From contig NZ_AKJM01000040.1 in the NCBI RefSeq assembly GCF_000282335.1, positions 62,001 to 126,000 on the forward strand: a DNA stretch of 64,000 bases, given 5' to 3'. Under the pieces are notes generated by a model. The model was not told the origin of the DNA. It did not search any database and was given only the letters and a program-made list of their open reading frames with translations. The DNA comes from Pseudomonas sp. GM48 (GTDB taxonomy: Bacteria > Pseudomonadota > Gammaproteobacteria > Pseudomonadales > Pseudomonadaceae). The position numbers and the translations under genes were made by a program. This document shows, in pieces, positions 8,411 to 17,001 of the stretch (the stretch's first letter is position 1; each line of letters opens with the position of its first letter).

Positions 8411-9310
8411 TCAATTTTGCTCAGTCAACCGCTGTAACGCCAGCCGCCGGTAGTGCGAGGGCGTCATCCCCTTAAGCTGCTGGAACCGCCGGTTGAAGTT
8501 GGAAATATTGTTGAAACCCGATTCGAAGCACACATCGGTCACCGGTTTGTCGCCATCGGCCAGCAGCTCGCAGGATTTGCTGATGCGCAGGCGATTGACG
8601 AACTCGATAAAGCAGCGCCCGGTGGCCTGCTTGAACACGCGGCTGAAATACGTGGGTTTCATGCCCAGGTGCCCGGCGACCTCTTCCAGCGTCAAGTCCC
8701 GGGCGTAATGGGCGAAGATGTAATCCACTGCGCGGTTGGTGCGGTCGATGTTGTGCTCGTCGGCCAACTGCGGTGTTGTCGCGCCGGAGAGCAGTTGGTA
8801 ATCGTCGGTGGCCGCGAGCAATTCCAGCAGGATGAAAAAGTGCCCGAGCCGGGTCATGCCTTTGGTATCGGCAATGCGCTGCATCAAGTCCATGGCCCGG
8901 GCGATGGTGTGTTTGCAGCGAAACTCAATGCCGTACTGCGCGCGTTCGAGCAGCGGCGCCAGGGTCTTGAGCTCGGCGAATACCTGATAGCCGCTGTCGA
9001 ACAACTCGTCGGTGAAATTGACCAGCATGTCACGCTTGGGCACCACTTCGTCCTCGGCCACCTGGCTGATCCAGTTGTGGGGCAGGTTGGGGCCGGTCAG
9101 GAACAGGGTTTGCGGATAGAAGTTGCCGATGTAATCGCCAATGAACACCTTGCCGGAACTGGCGGCGATCAGGTGCAGCTCGTATTCCTTGTGGAAATGC
9201 CAGCGCACCAGCGGGCTGGGAAAACCGTGCTGGCGGTAGATGATGGACAAGCCATTGTGGTCGTCCATCAATTCATAGGAGGGGTCGGTAACTCTGGCGG
9301 TGCGGGTCAT
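8411..9310 (-). CDS. mtlR: AraC-family activator of the mannitol operon
   Basis: This is the transcriptional activator of mtlEFGKDY in response to mannitol, sorbitol or arabitol. From the ATG at 9310 (MTRTARVTDPSYELMDDHNG) it has 299 residues, close to the roughly 300 I recall for P. fluorescens MtlR, with near-identical sequence. The N-terminal cupin-like sensing domain includes RWHFHKEYELHLI. The C-terminal third has two helix-turn-helix motifs, DLTLEEVAGHLGMKPTYFSRVFK and the second one ending in SGFNNISNFNRRFQQLKG. An open frame extends 65 codons further upstream but overlaps the preceding gene and is not part of the protein. A near-copy of its first 24 codons lies at 10394-10468. Confidence 0.95.
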   Translation of the reverse strand: MTRTARVTDPSYELMDDHNGLSIIYRQHGFPSPLVRWHFHKEYELHLIAASSGKVFIGDYIGNFYPQTLFLTGPNLPHNWISQVAEDEVVPKRDMLVNFTDELFDSGYQVFAELKTLAPLLERAQYGIEFRCKHTIARAMDLMQRIADTKGMTRLGHFFILLELLAATDDYQLLSGATTPQLADEHNIDRTNRAVDYIFAHYARDLTLEEVAGHLGMKPTYFSRVFKQATGRCFIEFVNRLRISKSCELLADGDKPVTDVCFESGFNNISNFNRRFQQLKGMTPSHYRRLALQRLTEQN

Positions 9311-9383
9311 GTCCAGTGTGGTCTTTTTGTTTTTCAGATGCCAATCATGCACCCCCGCCCAAGACAGTTCCAGTTCGCCGGCC

Positions 9384-10250
9384 TTACGCCTTGCGCAGTC
9401 CCCTGGAAAAGTTGATTTCCCTGCAATAGCTGACCAGTTGTGTCGCTCCAATAAAGTCGGCACTGATGATGCTGCACTTCGGCGCCCATCCAGAGTCCGG
9501 ACCAAACCACTCGTTCAATTCCCGGGTGATTCGTTTTACACCGGCCAGTTCTCCATAACTGGTGGCGGATAATGACCAGAGCGTGTTTTTCTCGGGCGGA
9601 TTATTCAGTGTTCTTTCAATATGCTGCCTTAACTCTTCAGGTGACGTAATGTCGCTGCCGCTCCATTCGCTTCTGATTTTTGGCCAGTACAGGGGTGAAC
9701 TGAAGTCCGGATGCCAATCGCTGGCTAGTACGATTCTTTGCAGGGGACTCCTTTTCTTTAGTGCACCCAGTGTCAGATAACGGTTTTTTAGCGGAATCAG
9801 TCGCGTGCCCAATTCACGGATGATGGCCTCATGAAAGCCTTTGTAGTCGAAATTTTTTTCATCAAAGCCTTTGAGTTCGTGCATATCCAGCACGACGAAT
9901 TCATCCGGGTTTTCATTGAGGAAAAAGTCCAGGCTCTTGAACAGTTCAATCAAAGATCGGCCTTTGAGGTGTTTGTAGCCGTGAAAAGTATGAAATTTCC
10001 TTACACCCAGCCAGCGCTCTTCTGAAAGAAATCGCAGGTCGAGTACCCGGACGCCCTCGTTGAGCTGCTGGATAAATGGCCCATCCTGGCAGACGAACCA
10101 GTGACTGGCCGGTTGAACGTCGATTGGGTATGAGAAGTCATAATCCACTCCCGCGTTATGGGCGCCGGGCCAGACCAGTTCCAAGAGGGTTAACTTGTCA
10201 ATGGAAGGTGTCGCCGACATCCAGTTTTTATGGGGGTAAGTATTTGTCAT
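9384..10250 (-). CDS. PI-PLC X-domain-like protein, copy 1
   Basis: This is a 288-residue protein of the phosphatidylinositol-specific phospholipase C / phosphodiesterase TIM-barrel superfamily. The first catalytic-type His is in VWPGAHNAG (His31). GVRVLDLRF follows near 66, then a second His region RKFHTFHGYK (His87/His90) and the strand PDEFVVLDMHEL. These are the expected X-domain blocks. No signal peptide is visible, which is unusual because bacterial PI-PLCs are normally secreted. The gene is AT-richer than mtlR, which lies 73 bases downstream. It is a diverged paralogue of the gene at 10530-11420, perhaps one third identical by eye. Substrate is unknown: phosphatidylinositol, glycerophosphodiester or another cyclic phosphodiester is possible. 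Confidence 0.85.
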   Translation of the reverse strand: MTNTYPHKNWMSATPSIDKLTLLELVWPGAHNAGVDYDFSYPIDVQPASHWFVCQDGPFIQQLNEGVRVLDLRFLSEERWLGVRKFHTFHGYKHLKGRSLIELFKSLDFFLNENPDEFVVLDMHELKGFDEKNFDYKGFHEAIIRELGTRLIPLKNRYLTLGALKKRSPLQRIVLASDWHPDFSSPLYWPKIRSEWSGSDITSPEELRQHIERTLNNPPEKNTLWSLSATSYGELAGVKRITRELNEWFGPDSGWAPKCSIISADFIGATQLVSYCREINFSRGLRKA

Positions 10251-10273
10251 TGTGCAGTCCGTTGCTATTTAAG

Positions 10274-10312
10274 AATAAAGAAACGCCCGAATATCAGAGT
10301 TGATATCGGGCG
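10274..10312 (-). terminator. Intrinsic terminator upstream of PI-PLC copy 1
   Basis: On the minus strand CGCCCGATATCA pairs with TGATATTCGGGCG (one bulge) and is followed by TTTCTTTATT. It would end transcripts coming from the 10530-11420 gene and the mtlR remnant before the copy 1 gene begins. Confidence 0.8.
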
Positions 10313-10393
10313 ATTTATTCTTGGTTGCAGGTCAGGGTCTGTACAAGCAATTAGTGTTTTCAGGATATTGTTATTGCTGGCTGTTTTTCGCCT

Positions 10394-10468
10394 CTAGATG
10401 ATGGACAAGCCATTGTGGTCGTCCATCAATTCATAGGAAGGATCGGAAACTCCGGCGGTGCGGGTCAT
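10394..10468 (-). pseudogene. Remnant of mtlR 5' end (24 codons then stop)
   Basis: The bases from about 10395 to 10470 match the start of mtlR (9236-9312) at roughly 90%. Read on the minus strand they give MTRTAGVSDPSYELMDDHNG LSII followed by TAG, so the copy is cut exactly inside the N-terminal domain. It lies 61 bases downstream of the second PI-PLC gene, mirroring the intact mtlR 73 bases downstream of the first. It is a scar of a duplication or an allele-replacing insertion. Confidence 0.85.
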
Positions 10469-10529
10469 GTCAGGGTGCTTTTGTTGTTATCTCGCCCTGA
10501 TCATGCCTCTTGCCGGATGGATAACGCTA

Positions 10530-11420
10530 TTACCGGACGCGAGCCTGTTCATGCAAGGCATGGCCGTAAACCGCTTTCATGCTGGTGGCGCTCCAGCAGT
10601 AACGGACGATTTCGGATTCATCGAAAAAATCGGTACTGATGATGCTGCAACGCGTCACCCAGTTTCCCGTAGTGTTGAACCAGTCGTTGATCTGCCGTTT
10701 TATACGCCCGGGCCCGCCCAGCAGCGAGTAGGTGATCGCGGACAATGACCAGAGGAATGTCTCATAGGGCGCATCTTCCAGGTTTTGCGCGATGTGGCGT
10801 TGCAGCTCGGTGGTGTCGGAAAACGTGCTGTCACGCCACTTGTGCGGGATTCGCGGCCAGAAGTAATCGCCATCGAGTTCCGCCAGGGCGGGCGCCGCCA
10901 TGACAACACGGCGATGCCGACTCGCACTTTTCAGTGCTCCCACTGTCTTGAGTCCGTCGCCGGGAAGGACGGCCCGAAGCCCGAGACGACGCACGAGCCA
11001 GTCACTGAGCCTTTTATGGTCGAAGGGTTTGTTGCCGTCCGCCAGTTGATGGAAGTCCAGCACGATGAATTCGTCCGGGTTTCGATCAAGGAACAGCAGC
11101 ACCGCGTCGATCATATCGTCCAGGACGCGATGCGAGCGAAAGCCGTTGTGGTGAAAGTAAAACCCGGATCGAGCCGCGCCGGCCGTGTAGCCCAGGCGGA
11201 TATCAAAGGCGCGGGCGCCATTGGCCAGTTGCCAGGAAAAAGTGTCGTTCTGACAGCTGGTCCAGTTGCCGGTCACCGCATCGTAATTCGACGCCTTTTT
11301 GTCCATGCCGGCGTTATGTACGCCAGGCCAGACGATATCGGTGAGTTTGAGTTGATTGATGTCGAGGGTGTTGCTCATCCAGGTTTGCTTGTCGAGCAAT
11401 CCTGTTTTGTTGTGCGTCAT
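10530..11420 (-). CDS. PI-PLC X-domain-like protein, copy 2
   Basis: This 296-residue paralogue of the 9384-10250 product has the same blocks: VWPGVHNAG with His35, GARAFDIRL near 68-76, FYFHHNGF with His90/His91, and DEFIVLDFHQL. These are the paired histidines and acidic strand of PI-PLC-like phosphodiesterases. No signal peptide is seen. The ATG at 11420 follows AAAGGA. Its C-terminal part aligns with copy 1 (LWSLSA...Y...G...R, CSIIS.DF). It precedes the mtlR remnant and a terminator, so it is probably its own transcription unit. Whether it cleaves phosphatidylinositol cannot be told from sequence alone. Confidence 0.87.
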   Translation of the reverse strand: MTHNKTGLLDKQTWMSNTLDINQLKLTDIVWPGVHNAGMDKKASNYDAVTGNWTSCQNDTFSWQLANGARAFDIRLGYTAGAARSGFYFHHNGFRSHRVLDDMIDAVLLFLDRNPDEFIVLDFHQLADGNKPFDHKRLSDWLVRRLGLRAVLPGDGLKTVGALKSASRHRRVVMAAPALAELDGDYFWPRIPHKWRDSTFSDTTELQRHIAQNLEDAPYETFLWSLSAITYSLLGGPGRIKRQINDWFNTTGNWVTRCSIISTDFFDESEIVRYCWSATSMKAVYGHALHEQARVR

Positions 11421-11521
11421 GGCTATTCCTTTTGCCGGTCACCCCGTCCGTGGGGCGGTGAAGGCCAAAGGATATCCGCTCATTGGTGATCAATGCGGTA
11501 GATATGTATCGCACAGGGCGG

Positions 11522-12814
11522 CTAGTTGAGGCGATTCTTGGCCTCGATCCATTGCGCCATGTATTGGGTACTTTTGTGTTGATGATGGCGCAACATGCTG
11601 CCGGTGAAGTTGTCCCTGCGGATGTTGGCCAGATGTTGTTGGCATTCAACCAGTCTTTCGATCAACGCCGGGCCGTGAAGGGCTTGCTGGTAACGACCGG
11701 CCAGCAGGGTTTGCGCTTGAGCCTGGGCGTTCAACCATTGCGCCTTGTCGTTGTAAAGCCGGACGGCGCAGTCGGCGAACTCCCGTGCGGTCCGGGTTAT
11801 GGCACCGGGCCAAGCCTCTTCGCCGTACATCGCTTCCGCACCCGCGGGCGTTGTGACATTGGGCGTACCACAGAGCATCGCATCGACGATCTTGCCTTTG
11901 ATACCGGCGCCGAAACGCAACGGCGCCAGGCACACCCGCGTGGCCGACATGACTTGCAACGCATCTTCGGCCCAGTTCATGACGTGAAACCCCTGGGCGG
12001 CGTTGTGCAACGCGGTGGCCTTGGGCGGCGTGTATGCGCCGTAGATGTGCAGTTGCGCCGTGGGCAGCTGAGCGCGGATCAACGGCCAGATCGTGGTTTT
12101 CAGCCAGAGCACGGCATCCCAGTTCGGTGCATGGCGAAAATTGCCGATGTGCAGAAGGTTCGCCCGGTTTTCGAATGGAACGGGCGACCGGGTCGGCAGT
12201 TCGACCATCAGCGGGCACCAGTGCAACAGGTTGCGCGGTACTTTGAACTGCTCGACCAGCAATTCGATTTCCACCTGCGAAACCATCAGGGTCAAGTCGC
12301 ATCGATAAATTGCCGCGATCTCCCGTTTGGCCAGGTCGGTATCAGCCATGAATTCGAACTCTTCGCGTAACGCGGGCGCAAACATTTCGCTGAAGTCGTT
12401 GTTGTCGTCGCTGGCCTTCAGGCGGTCCTTGAGACGCTGATGACGGGCATCACGCAAGCTTTGCAGGTCGGAAGACTCCAGCACCCGCATGGCATTCGGG
12501 CAGTGTTTTTCGACACGCCAGCCGAATTGCTCTTCCATCATGAAGCGATCGAACAGCACCACATCCGGGGCGAGTTCGCTGATGAACGTGTCGAAACTGC
12601 TGTTGTTCAATTCGATGGGCACTTCGCGAATGCCCAGTGGTGCCAGGTCGGCGCGGTGCTCGCCGGTACCGGCGGGGCTGCTGAAGGTGATGTCCCAGCC
12701 TTGCTGCAGGAACGTTTCAAGGATTTGCATCATGTGCCCACCGGCTGCCGAAGAGCGGGGCTCGGGCCAGACGTAACCAATGACCAGGACTTTGGTTGCG
12801 TGGGGTTGAATCAT
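11522..12814 (-). CDS. Glycosyltransferase, GT-B fold (GT4-like)
   Basis: This is a 430-residue sugar transferase. The N-terminal half starts KVLVIGYVWPEPRSSAAGGHMM, a typical GT-B opening with the G-G-H acceptor loop. The C-terminal half contains NLLHIGNFRHAPNWDA, LHIYGAYTPP and LAPLRFGAGIKGKIVDAMLCGTPNVTTPAGAEAM. The latter is the donor-nucleotide-binding E/G-rich region of GT4 enzymes. A hydrophilic C-terminal tail follows. It stands alone: no other sugar-nucleotide or polymer genes are adjacent, so acceptor and donor cannot be predicted. It is likely cytoplasmic. A ribosome binding site AAGGAAT lies upstream of the ATG. Confidence 0.88.
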   Translation of the reverse strand: MIQPHATKVLVIGYVWPEPRSSAAGGHMMQILETFLQQGWDITFSSPAGTGEHRADLAPLGIREVPIELNNSSFDTFISELAPDVVLFDRFMMEEQFGWRVEKHCPNAMRVLESSDLQSLRDARHQRLKDRLKASDDNNDFSEMFAPALREEFEFMADTDLAKREIAAIYRCDLTLMVSQVEIELLVEQFKVPRNLLHWCPLMVELPTRSPVPFENRANLLHIGNFRHAPNWDAVLWLKTTIWPLIRAQLPTAQLHIYGAYTPPKATALHNAAQGFHVMNWAEDALQVMSATRVCLAPLRFGAGIKGKIVDAMLCGTPNVTTPAGAEAMYGEEAWPGAITRTAREFADCAVRLYNDKAQWLNAQAQAQTLLAGRYQQALHGPALIERLVECQQHLANIRRDNFTGSMLRHHQHKSTQYMAQWIEAKNRLN

Positions 12815-12889
12815 TGACGGGAATTCCTTGAAGCGGATACAGGGCAGGGATGAAAAACGGTGCGCATTAAACCACAGCAGGGCGCAGGG

Positions 12890-13252
12890 TTAGCCGAGAA
12901 TGCTTTTAACTTTGTCGCGCAACTGATCGATGGAGAACGGTTTACCGATCACATGCATTCCTGCCGGTGCATCGATGCTTTCGGCATACCCGCTGGCAAA
13001 AAGGACCGGAAGGGTTGGACGCAAAGCACGCGCTTCATTGGCCAGTTCGCGGCCGTCCATGATCGGCAAGCCCACATCCGTCATCATCAGATCAATCGGT
13101 TGATTCAGGTCCTTGAGCTTCTCCAGCGCCTGTTCGCTGCCATCGGCTTCAAGCACCTTGAAATCCAACTCCTCCAGCACATCAACGATCAGCATGCGCA
13201 CGGTGGCATCGTCTTCGACGACGAGGATGATGGAGGCGTTGGCGGATGACAT
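12890..13252 (-). CDS. Single-domain response regulator (CheY-like)
   Basis: This 120-residue stand-alone receiver has the acidic pair Glu13-Asp14 (VVEDD), phospho-acceptor Asp59 (MMTDVGLP), SGY as switch region and Lys105 (IGKPF). No output domain is present. It is transcribed divergently from the three-receiver hybrid kinase at 13510, with a 257-base shared promoter gap. It therefore probably receives or competes for phosphoryl groups in the same relay. Closest in style to receivers that pair with blue-light or stress hybrid kinases in Pseudomonas. Confidence 0.93.
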   Translation of the reverse strand: MSSANASIILVVEDDATVRMLIVDVLEELDFKVLEADGSEQALEKLKDLNQPIDLMMTDVGLPIMDGRELANEARALRPTLPVLFASGYAESIDAPAGMHVIGKPFSIDQLRDKVKSILG

Positions 13253-13509
13253 AGTGAGATTCCCGAAAAAATTGGCGCTGCCAGTCGCTCGAAATCAGCG
13301 GCCTCTTGCATGAGTAAGTGACGGATCCCGACAAGTTCCCAACGCGATGGAAAAAAGAATGGCGGCGCAGGTCAGGCAAGGATAACCCGCTGCTTTGGGG
13401 GGCGCAGTGGAATGTAGGACCTTGCGCGATAACATGTCAGAAAATTGGATCAGTGTGCGAGTTTTGGGGCAAACTCCTTGCACTCTGACAGTTCGACAAG
13501 GCCTTCCCC

Positions 13510-16500
13510 ATGACCCCTGCGTCCTCGGTTGATGAGCAACGATTTCGTAAACTCCTGAGCCGCAACATCAGCCTGCCCTTGGGTCTGGGCCTCATCAGTG
13601 CAGTGTTTTTCGTTTCGCTGATCACCTATTTACTGTCGACGATCCAGTGGGTGGAACACACCGACCGGGTGATCAATAACGCCAATGAAGCGGTCAAGTT
13701 GACCGTGGACCTGGAAACCGGGATGCGTGGTTTCCTGCTCAGTGGCGACGAACATTTCCTCGAACCCTACGAAACCGCCAAGCCGCGAATTGCCGTGGCG
13801 CTCAACACCTTGCTCGAGCTGACCGCCGACAACCCGGTGCAGACCGACCGTTTGCTGCGGTTGCAGGCACTGCAGCAGGAGTGGGCCCATTACGCGCAAT
13901 CGCTGATCGATTTGCAGCGCAGCAGCGGTGACTTTCGCGCCGTGGTCAAGGCCGGCCGTGGCAAGCGACTGACCGATGAAATTCGCAAGCAGTTCGAGGA
14001 CGTGATCGACGCGGAACAACAATTGCGCACATCGCGCAATGAAGAAGTGCGACGTACCACGGTCATGAGCATCAGCCTCTATCTGTTGTTCATTGCCGGT
14101 GTCAGTGGGTTGCTGGCGTATGTCGGGCGTCGCGATTTGCTCAACCTTTCGCAAAACTACAGCGTCAACCTCGCTGCCCAGCAGGCCAGCGCCCATCGCC
14201 TGGAGCAGCAGGCCTGGCTGCGCAACGGCCAGACCGAACTGGCCGAGCAAGTGCTGGGGCAATTGAGCTTGAACATGCTGGGTCGCAACATTCTGCAATT
14301 TTGCGCGCAGTACCTGGGCTCCGCCGTGGCAGCCATTTATGTCCGTGAAGACCATGGCGGCCTCAAACGCATCGCGACCTACGGCTTCTCCCGTGAGCAG
14401 GAAGATCGTGAGCAGCAGATTTATAGCGACGAAGGCATTGTCGGCCAGGTGGCGCAACAGGCACGGCTGATTCGCCTGGACGAGGTGCCGGGGGATTATT
14501 TCAAGGTCAGCTCCGGCCTCGGCGAAGGCTTGCCGCGCAGTGTGCTGGTGGTGCCAACCAGCGACGACGACCGGGTCAATGGCGTGATTGAGTTGGGTTT
14601 CCTGCGTCCATTGACCGACCGCGATGTCGCGTTGCTGGAGTTGATTGCCAGCAACATCGGCACGTCCATCGAGGCCGCACGCTATCGCCAGCGCTTGCAG
14701 GAAGTGCTGGCTGAAACCCAGCAGCTCAATGAAGAGCTGCAAGTGCAGCAGGAAGAGCTCAAGACCGCCAACGAAGAGCTCGAAGAACAGTCGCGGATTC
14801 TCAAGGAATCCCAGGCGCACCTGGAAACCCAGCAGGTGGAGCTGGAGCAGACCAACGAACAACTCGCCGAGCAGGCAGAAGTGCTGGCTGAGCAGCGCGA
14901 CGCCATGGACCTGAAGAACACCGAACTCAATCAGGCGCAGATCCAGCTCGAAGAGCGCGCGCTGGAATTGCAGCGTTCGAGCAAGTACAAGTCCGAATTT
15001 CTCGCCAACATGTCCCACGAACTGCGCACACCGCTGAACAGTTCGTTGATCCTGGCCAAGCTGCTTGCGGAAAATGCAGAGGAAAACCTCAGCGCCGAGC
15101 AGGTCAAGTTCGCCGAGTCGATTTACTCCGCCGGCAATGACTTGCTTAACCTGATCAACGACATTCTGGATATTTCCAAAGTCGAGGCTGGCAAGCTGGA
15201 AATCCGCCCGGAGAACACCAGCGTGGCGCGTCTGGTGGATGGCCTGCGCGGCCTGTTCCAGCCGTTGGCCACGGACAAGCAGCTGGATTTCCAGGTGGAT
15301 ATGCAGGACGGTGCGCCGCAGATGCTGTTCACCGACCGTCAACGCCTGGAGCAGGTCCTCAAGAACCTGCTGTCCAACGCCGTGAAGTTCACCGAAAAAG
15401 GCAGCGTCAGCCTGGCCGTCGCCATGGCGCCAAACGAGGGCATTGCGTTTACCGTGCGCGATTCCGGCATCGGCGTTGCGGCGGATCAGCACGAAAGCAT
15501 CTTCGAAGCGTTCCGTCAGGCCGATGGCACCAGCAATCGGCGTTACGGCGGCACCGGGCTGGGTTTGTCGATTTCCCGTGATCTGGCGGCCTTGCTCGGC
15601 GGCTCCATCAGCATGAGCAGCACGCCGGGGCAGGGCAGTGTGTTTACTCTGGTCTTGCCGCAGCAGTACGTGGAACCGGGCGAAGTGCCTGTCGAACCGA
15701 TGCGAGCCGTTCCTGTGGCGGCTGCACCGAATGTACCGCCACCCACGTTGTCGCCATTGATTGCCGACGTCGACATTCCGCGTTTTGACGACGATCGCCA
15801 CAACGGTCCGTTCACCAGCCGCTGCATTCTGGTGGTGGAGGATGAGCCGAACTTTGCGCACATCCTCTACGACCTTGCCCATGAACTGGGTTACCAATGC
15901 CTGGTGGCCCATGGCGCCGACGAAGGTTATGACCTGGCCAAGGCGTTCATTCCCGATGCGATCCTGCTGGACATGCGGCTTCCGGATCATTCCGGCCTGA
16001 CCGTGCTGCAACGTTTGAAGGAGCACGCCGAAACCCGGCACATCCCGGTGCATGTGATTTCGGTCGAGGACCGGGTTGAAGCGGCGATGCACATGGGCGC
16101 CATTGGCTATGCGGTCAAACCGACCACCCGCGAGGAACTCAAGGACGTGTTCGGCCGCCTTGAGGCGAAGCTGACCCAGAAGGTCAAGCGCGTGTTGCTG
16201 GTTGAAGATGACGATTTGCAACGCGACAGCATTGCCCGCCTGATCGGCGACGATGACATCGAAATCACCGCCGTTGGCCTGGCGCAGGAGGCGCTGGACC
16301 TGCTGCGGGCCTCCGTCTTCGATTGCATGATCATCGACCTCAAGCTGCCGGACATGCTCGGCAATGACCTGCTCAAGCGCATGTCTACCGAAGACATCTG
16401 CTCCTTTCCTCCCGTCATCGTCTATACCGGGCGCAACCTGACCCGGGATGAAGAGGCCGAACTGCGCAAGTATTCGCGCTCGATCATCATCAAGGGCGCA

Positions 16501-17001
16501 CGCTCGCCGGAGCGGCTGCTGGACGAGGTGACGCTTTTTCTGCACAAAGTCGAATCACGGTTGTCCCATGAGCGGCAGAAGATGCTCAAGGTCGCCCGCA
16601 GTCGCGACAAGGTCTTCGAGGGCCGCAAGGTGCTGCTGGTGGATGACGATGTGCGCAACATCTTCGCCCTTACCAGCGCGCTGGAGCAAAAGGGCGCGGT
16701 CGTGGTCATTGGCCGCAACGGCCACGAAGCGATTGAACGATTGAATGAGGTGGAAGACATCGATCTGGTGTTGATGGACGTGATGATGCCGCAGATGGAT
16801 GGCTTTGAAGCCACCGTAGAAATCCGCAAGGACCCGCGCTGGCGCAAGTTGCCGATCATTGCGGTGACGGCCAAGGCCATGAAGGACGATCAGGAGCGCT
16901 GCCTGCAGGCCGGCGCCAACGATTACCTGGCCAAGCCCATCGACCTGGACCGCCTGTTTTCGCTGATTCGTGTCTGGTTACCGAAGATGGAACGTATCTA
17001 G
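13510..17001 (+). CDS. Hybrid histidine kinase: CHASE3-GAF-HisKA-HATPase-three receivers
   Basis: This is a 1163-residue inner-membrane sensor. The order is: TM1 about 20-42; a periplasmic CHASE3 domain with the signature DLETGMRGFLLSGDEHFLEPY; TM2 about 182-204; a GAF domain about 240-395; a long Glu/Gln-rich coiled coil about 395-490; HisKA with His503 in NMSHELRTPLN; HATPase with DSGIGV and GGTGLGLSIS; then three receivers with phospho-acceptors Asp821 (LLDMRLPD), Asp943 (IIDLKLPD) and Asp1090 (LMDVMMPQ). It starts ATG after AAGG. Its TAG stop overlaps the GTG of cheR by one base. Three tandem receivers allow branching of phosphate flow to the lone receivers encoded nearby. The signal is unknown. 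Confidence 0.95.
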   Translation: MTPASSVDEQRFRKLLSRNISLPLGLGLISAVFFVSLITYLLSTIQWVEHTDRVINNANEAVKLTVDLETGMRGFLLSGDEHFLEPYETAKPRIAVALNTLLELTADNPVQTDRLLRLQALQQEWAHYAQSLIDLQRSSGDFRAVVKAGRGKRLTDEIRKQFEDVIDAEQQLRTSRNEEVRRTTVMSISLYLLFIAGVSGLLAYVGRRDLLNLSQNYSVNLAAQQASAHRLEQQAWLRNGQTELAEQVLGQLSLNMLGRNILQFCAQYLGSAVAAIYVREDHGGLKRIATYGFSREQEDREQQIYSDEGIVGQVAQQARLIRLDEVPGDYFKVSSGLGEGLPRSVLVVPTSDDDRVNGVIELGFLRPLTDRDVALLELIASNIGTSIEAARYRQRLQEVLAETQQLNEELQVQQEELKTANEELEEQSRILKESQAHLETQQVELEQTNEQLAEQAEVLAEQRDAMDLKNTELNQAQIQLEERALELQRSSKYKSEFLANMSHELRTPLNSSLILAKLLAENAEENLSAEQVKFAESIYSAGNDLLNLINDILDISKVEAGKLEIRPENTSVARLVDGLRGLFQPLATDKQLDFQVDMQDGAPQMLFTDRQRLEQVLKNLLSNAVKFTEKGSVSLAVAMAPNEGIAFTVRDSGIGVAADQHESIFEAFRQADGTSNRRYGGTGLGLSISRDLAALLGGSISMSSTPGQGSVFTLVLPQQYVEPGEVPVEPMRAVPVAAAPNVPPPTLSPLIADVDIPRFDDDRHNGPFTSRCILVVEDEPNFAHILYDLAHELGYQCLVAHGADEGYDLAKAFIPDAILLDMRLPDHSGLTVLQRLKEHAETRHIPVHVISVEDRVEAAMHMGAIGYAVKPTTREELKDVFGRLEAKLTQKVKRVLLVEDDDLQRDSIARLIGDDDIEITAVGLAQEALDLLRASVFDCMIIDLKLPDMLGNDLLKRMSTEDICSFPPVIVYTGRNLTRDEEAELRKYSRSIIIKGARSPERLLDEVTLFLHKVESRLSHERQKMLKVARSRDKVFEGRKVLLVDDDVRNIFALTSALEQKGAVVVIGRNGHEAIERLNEVEDIDLVLMDVMMPQMDGFEATVEIRKDPRWRKLPIIAVTAKAMKDDQERCLQAGANDYLAKPIDLDRLFSLIRVWLPKMERI

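Noticed and set aside
13630-16545. A 971-codon open frame on the minus strand opposite the hybrid kinase
   Set aside because: It is antisense to a clear multidomain kinase, has no recognisable domain or ribosome binding site, and arises from the GC-rich third-position bias.
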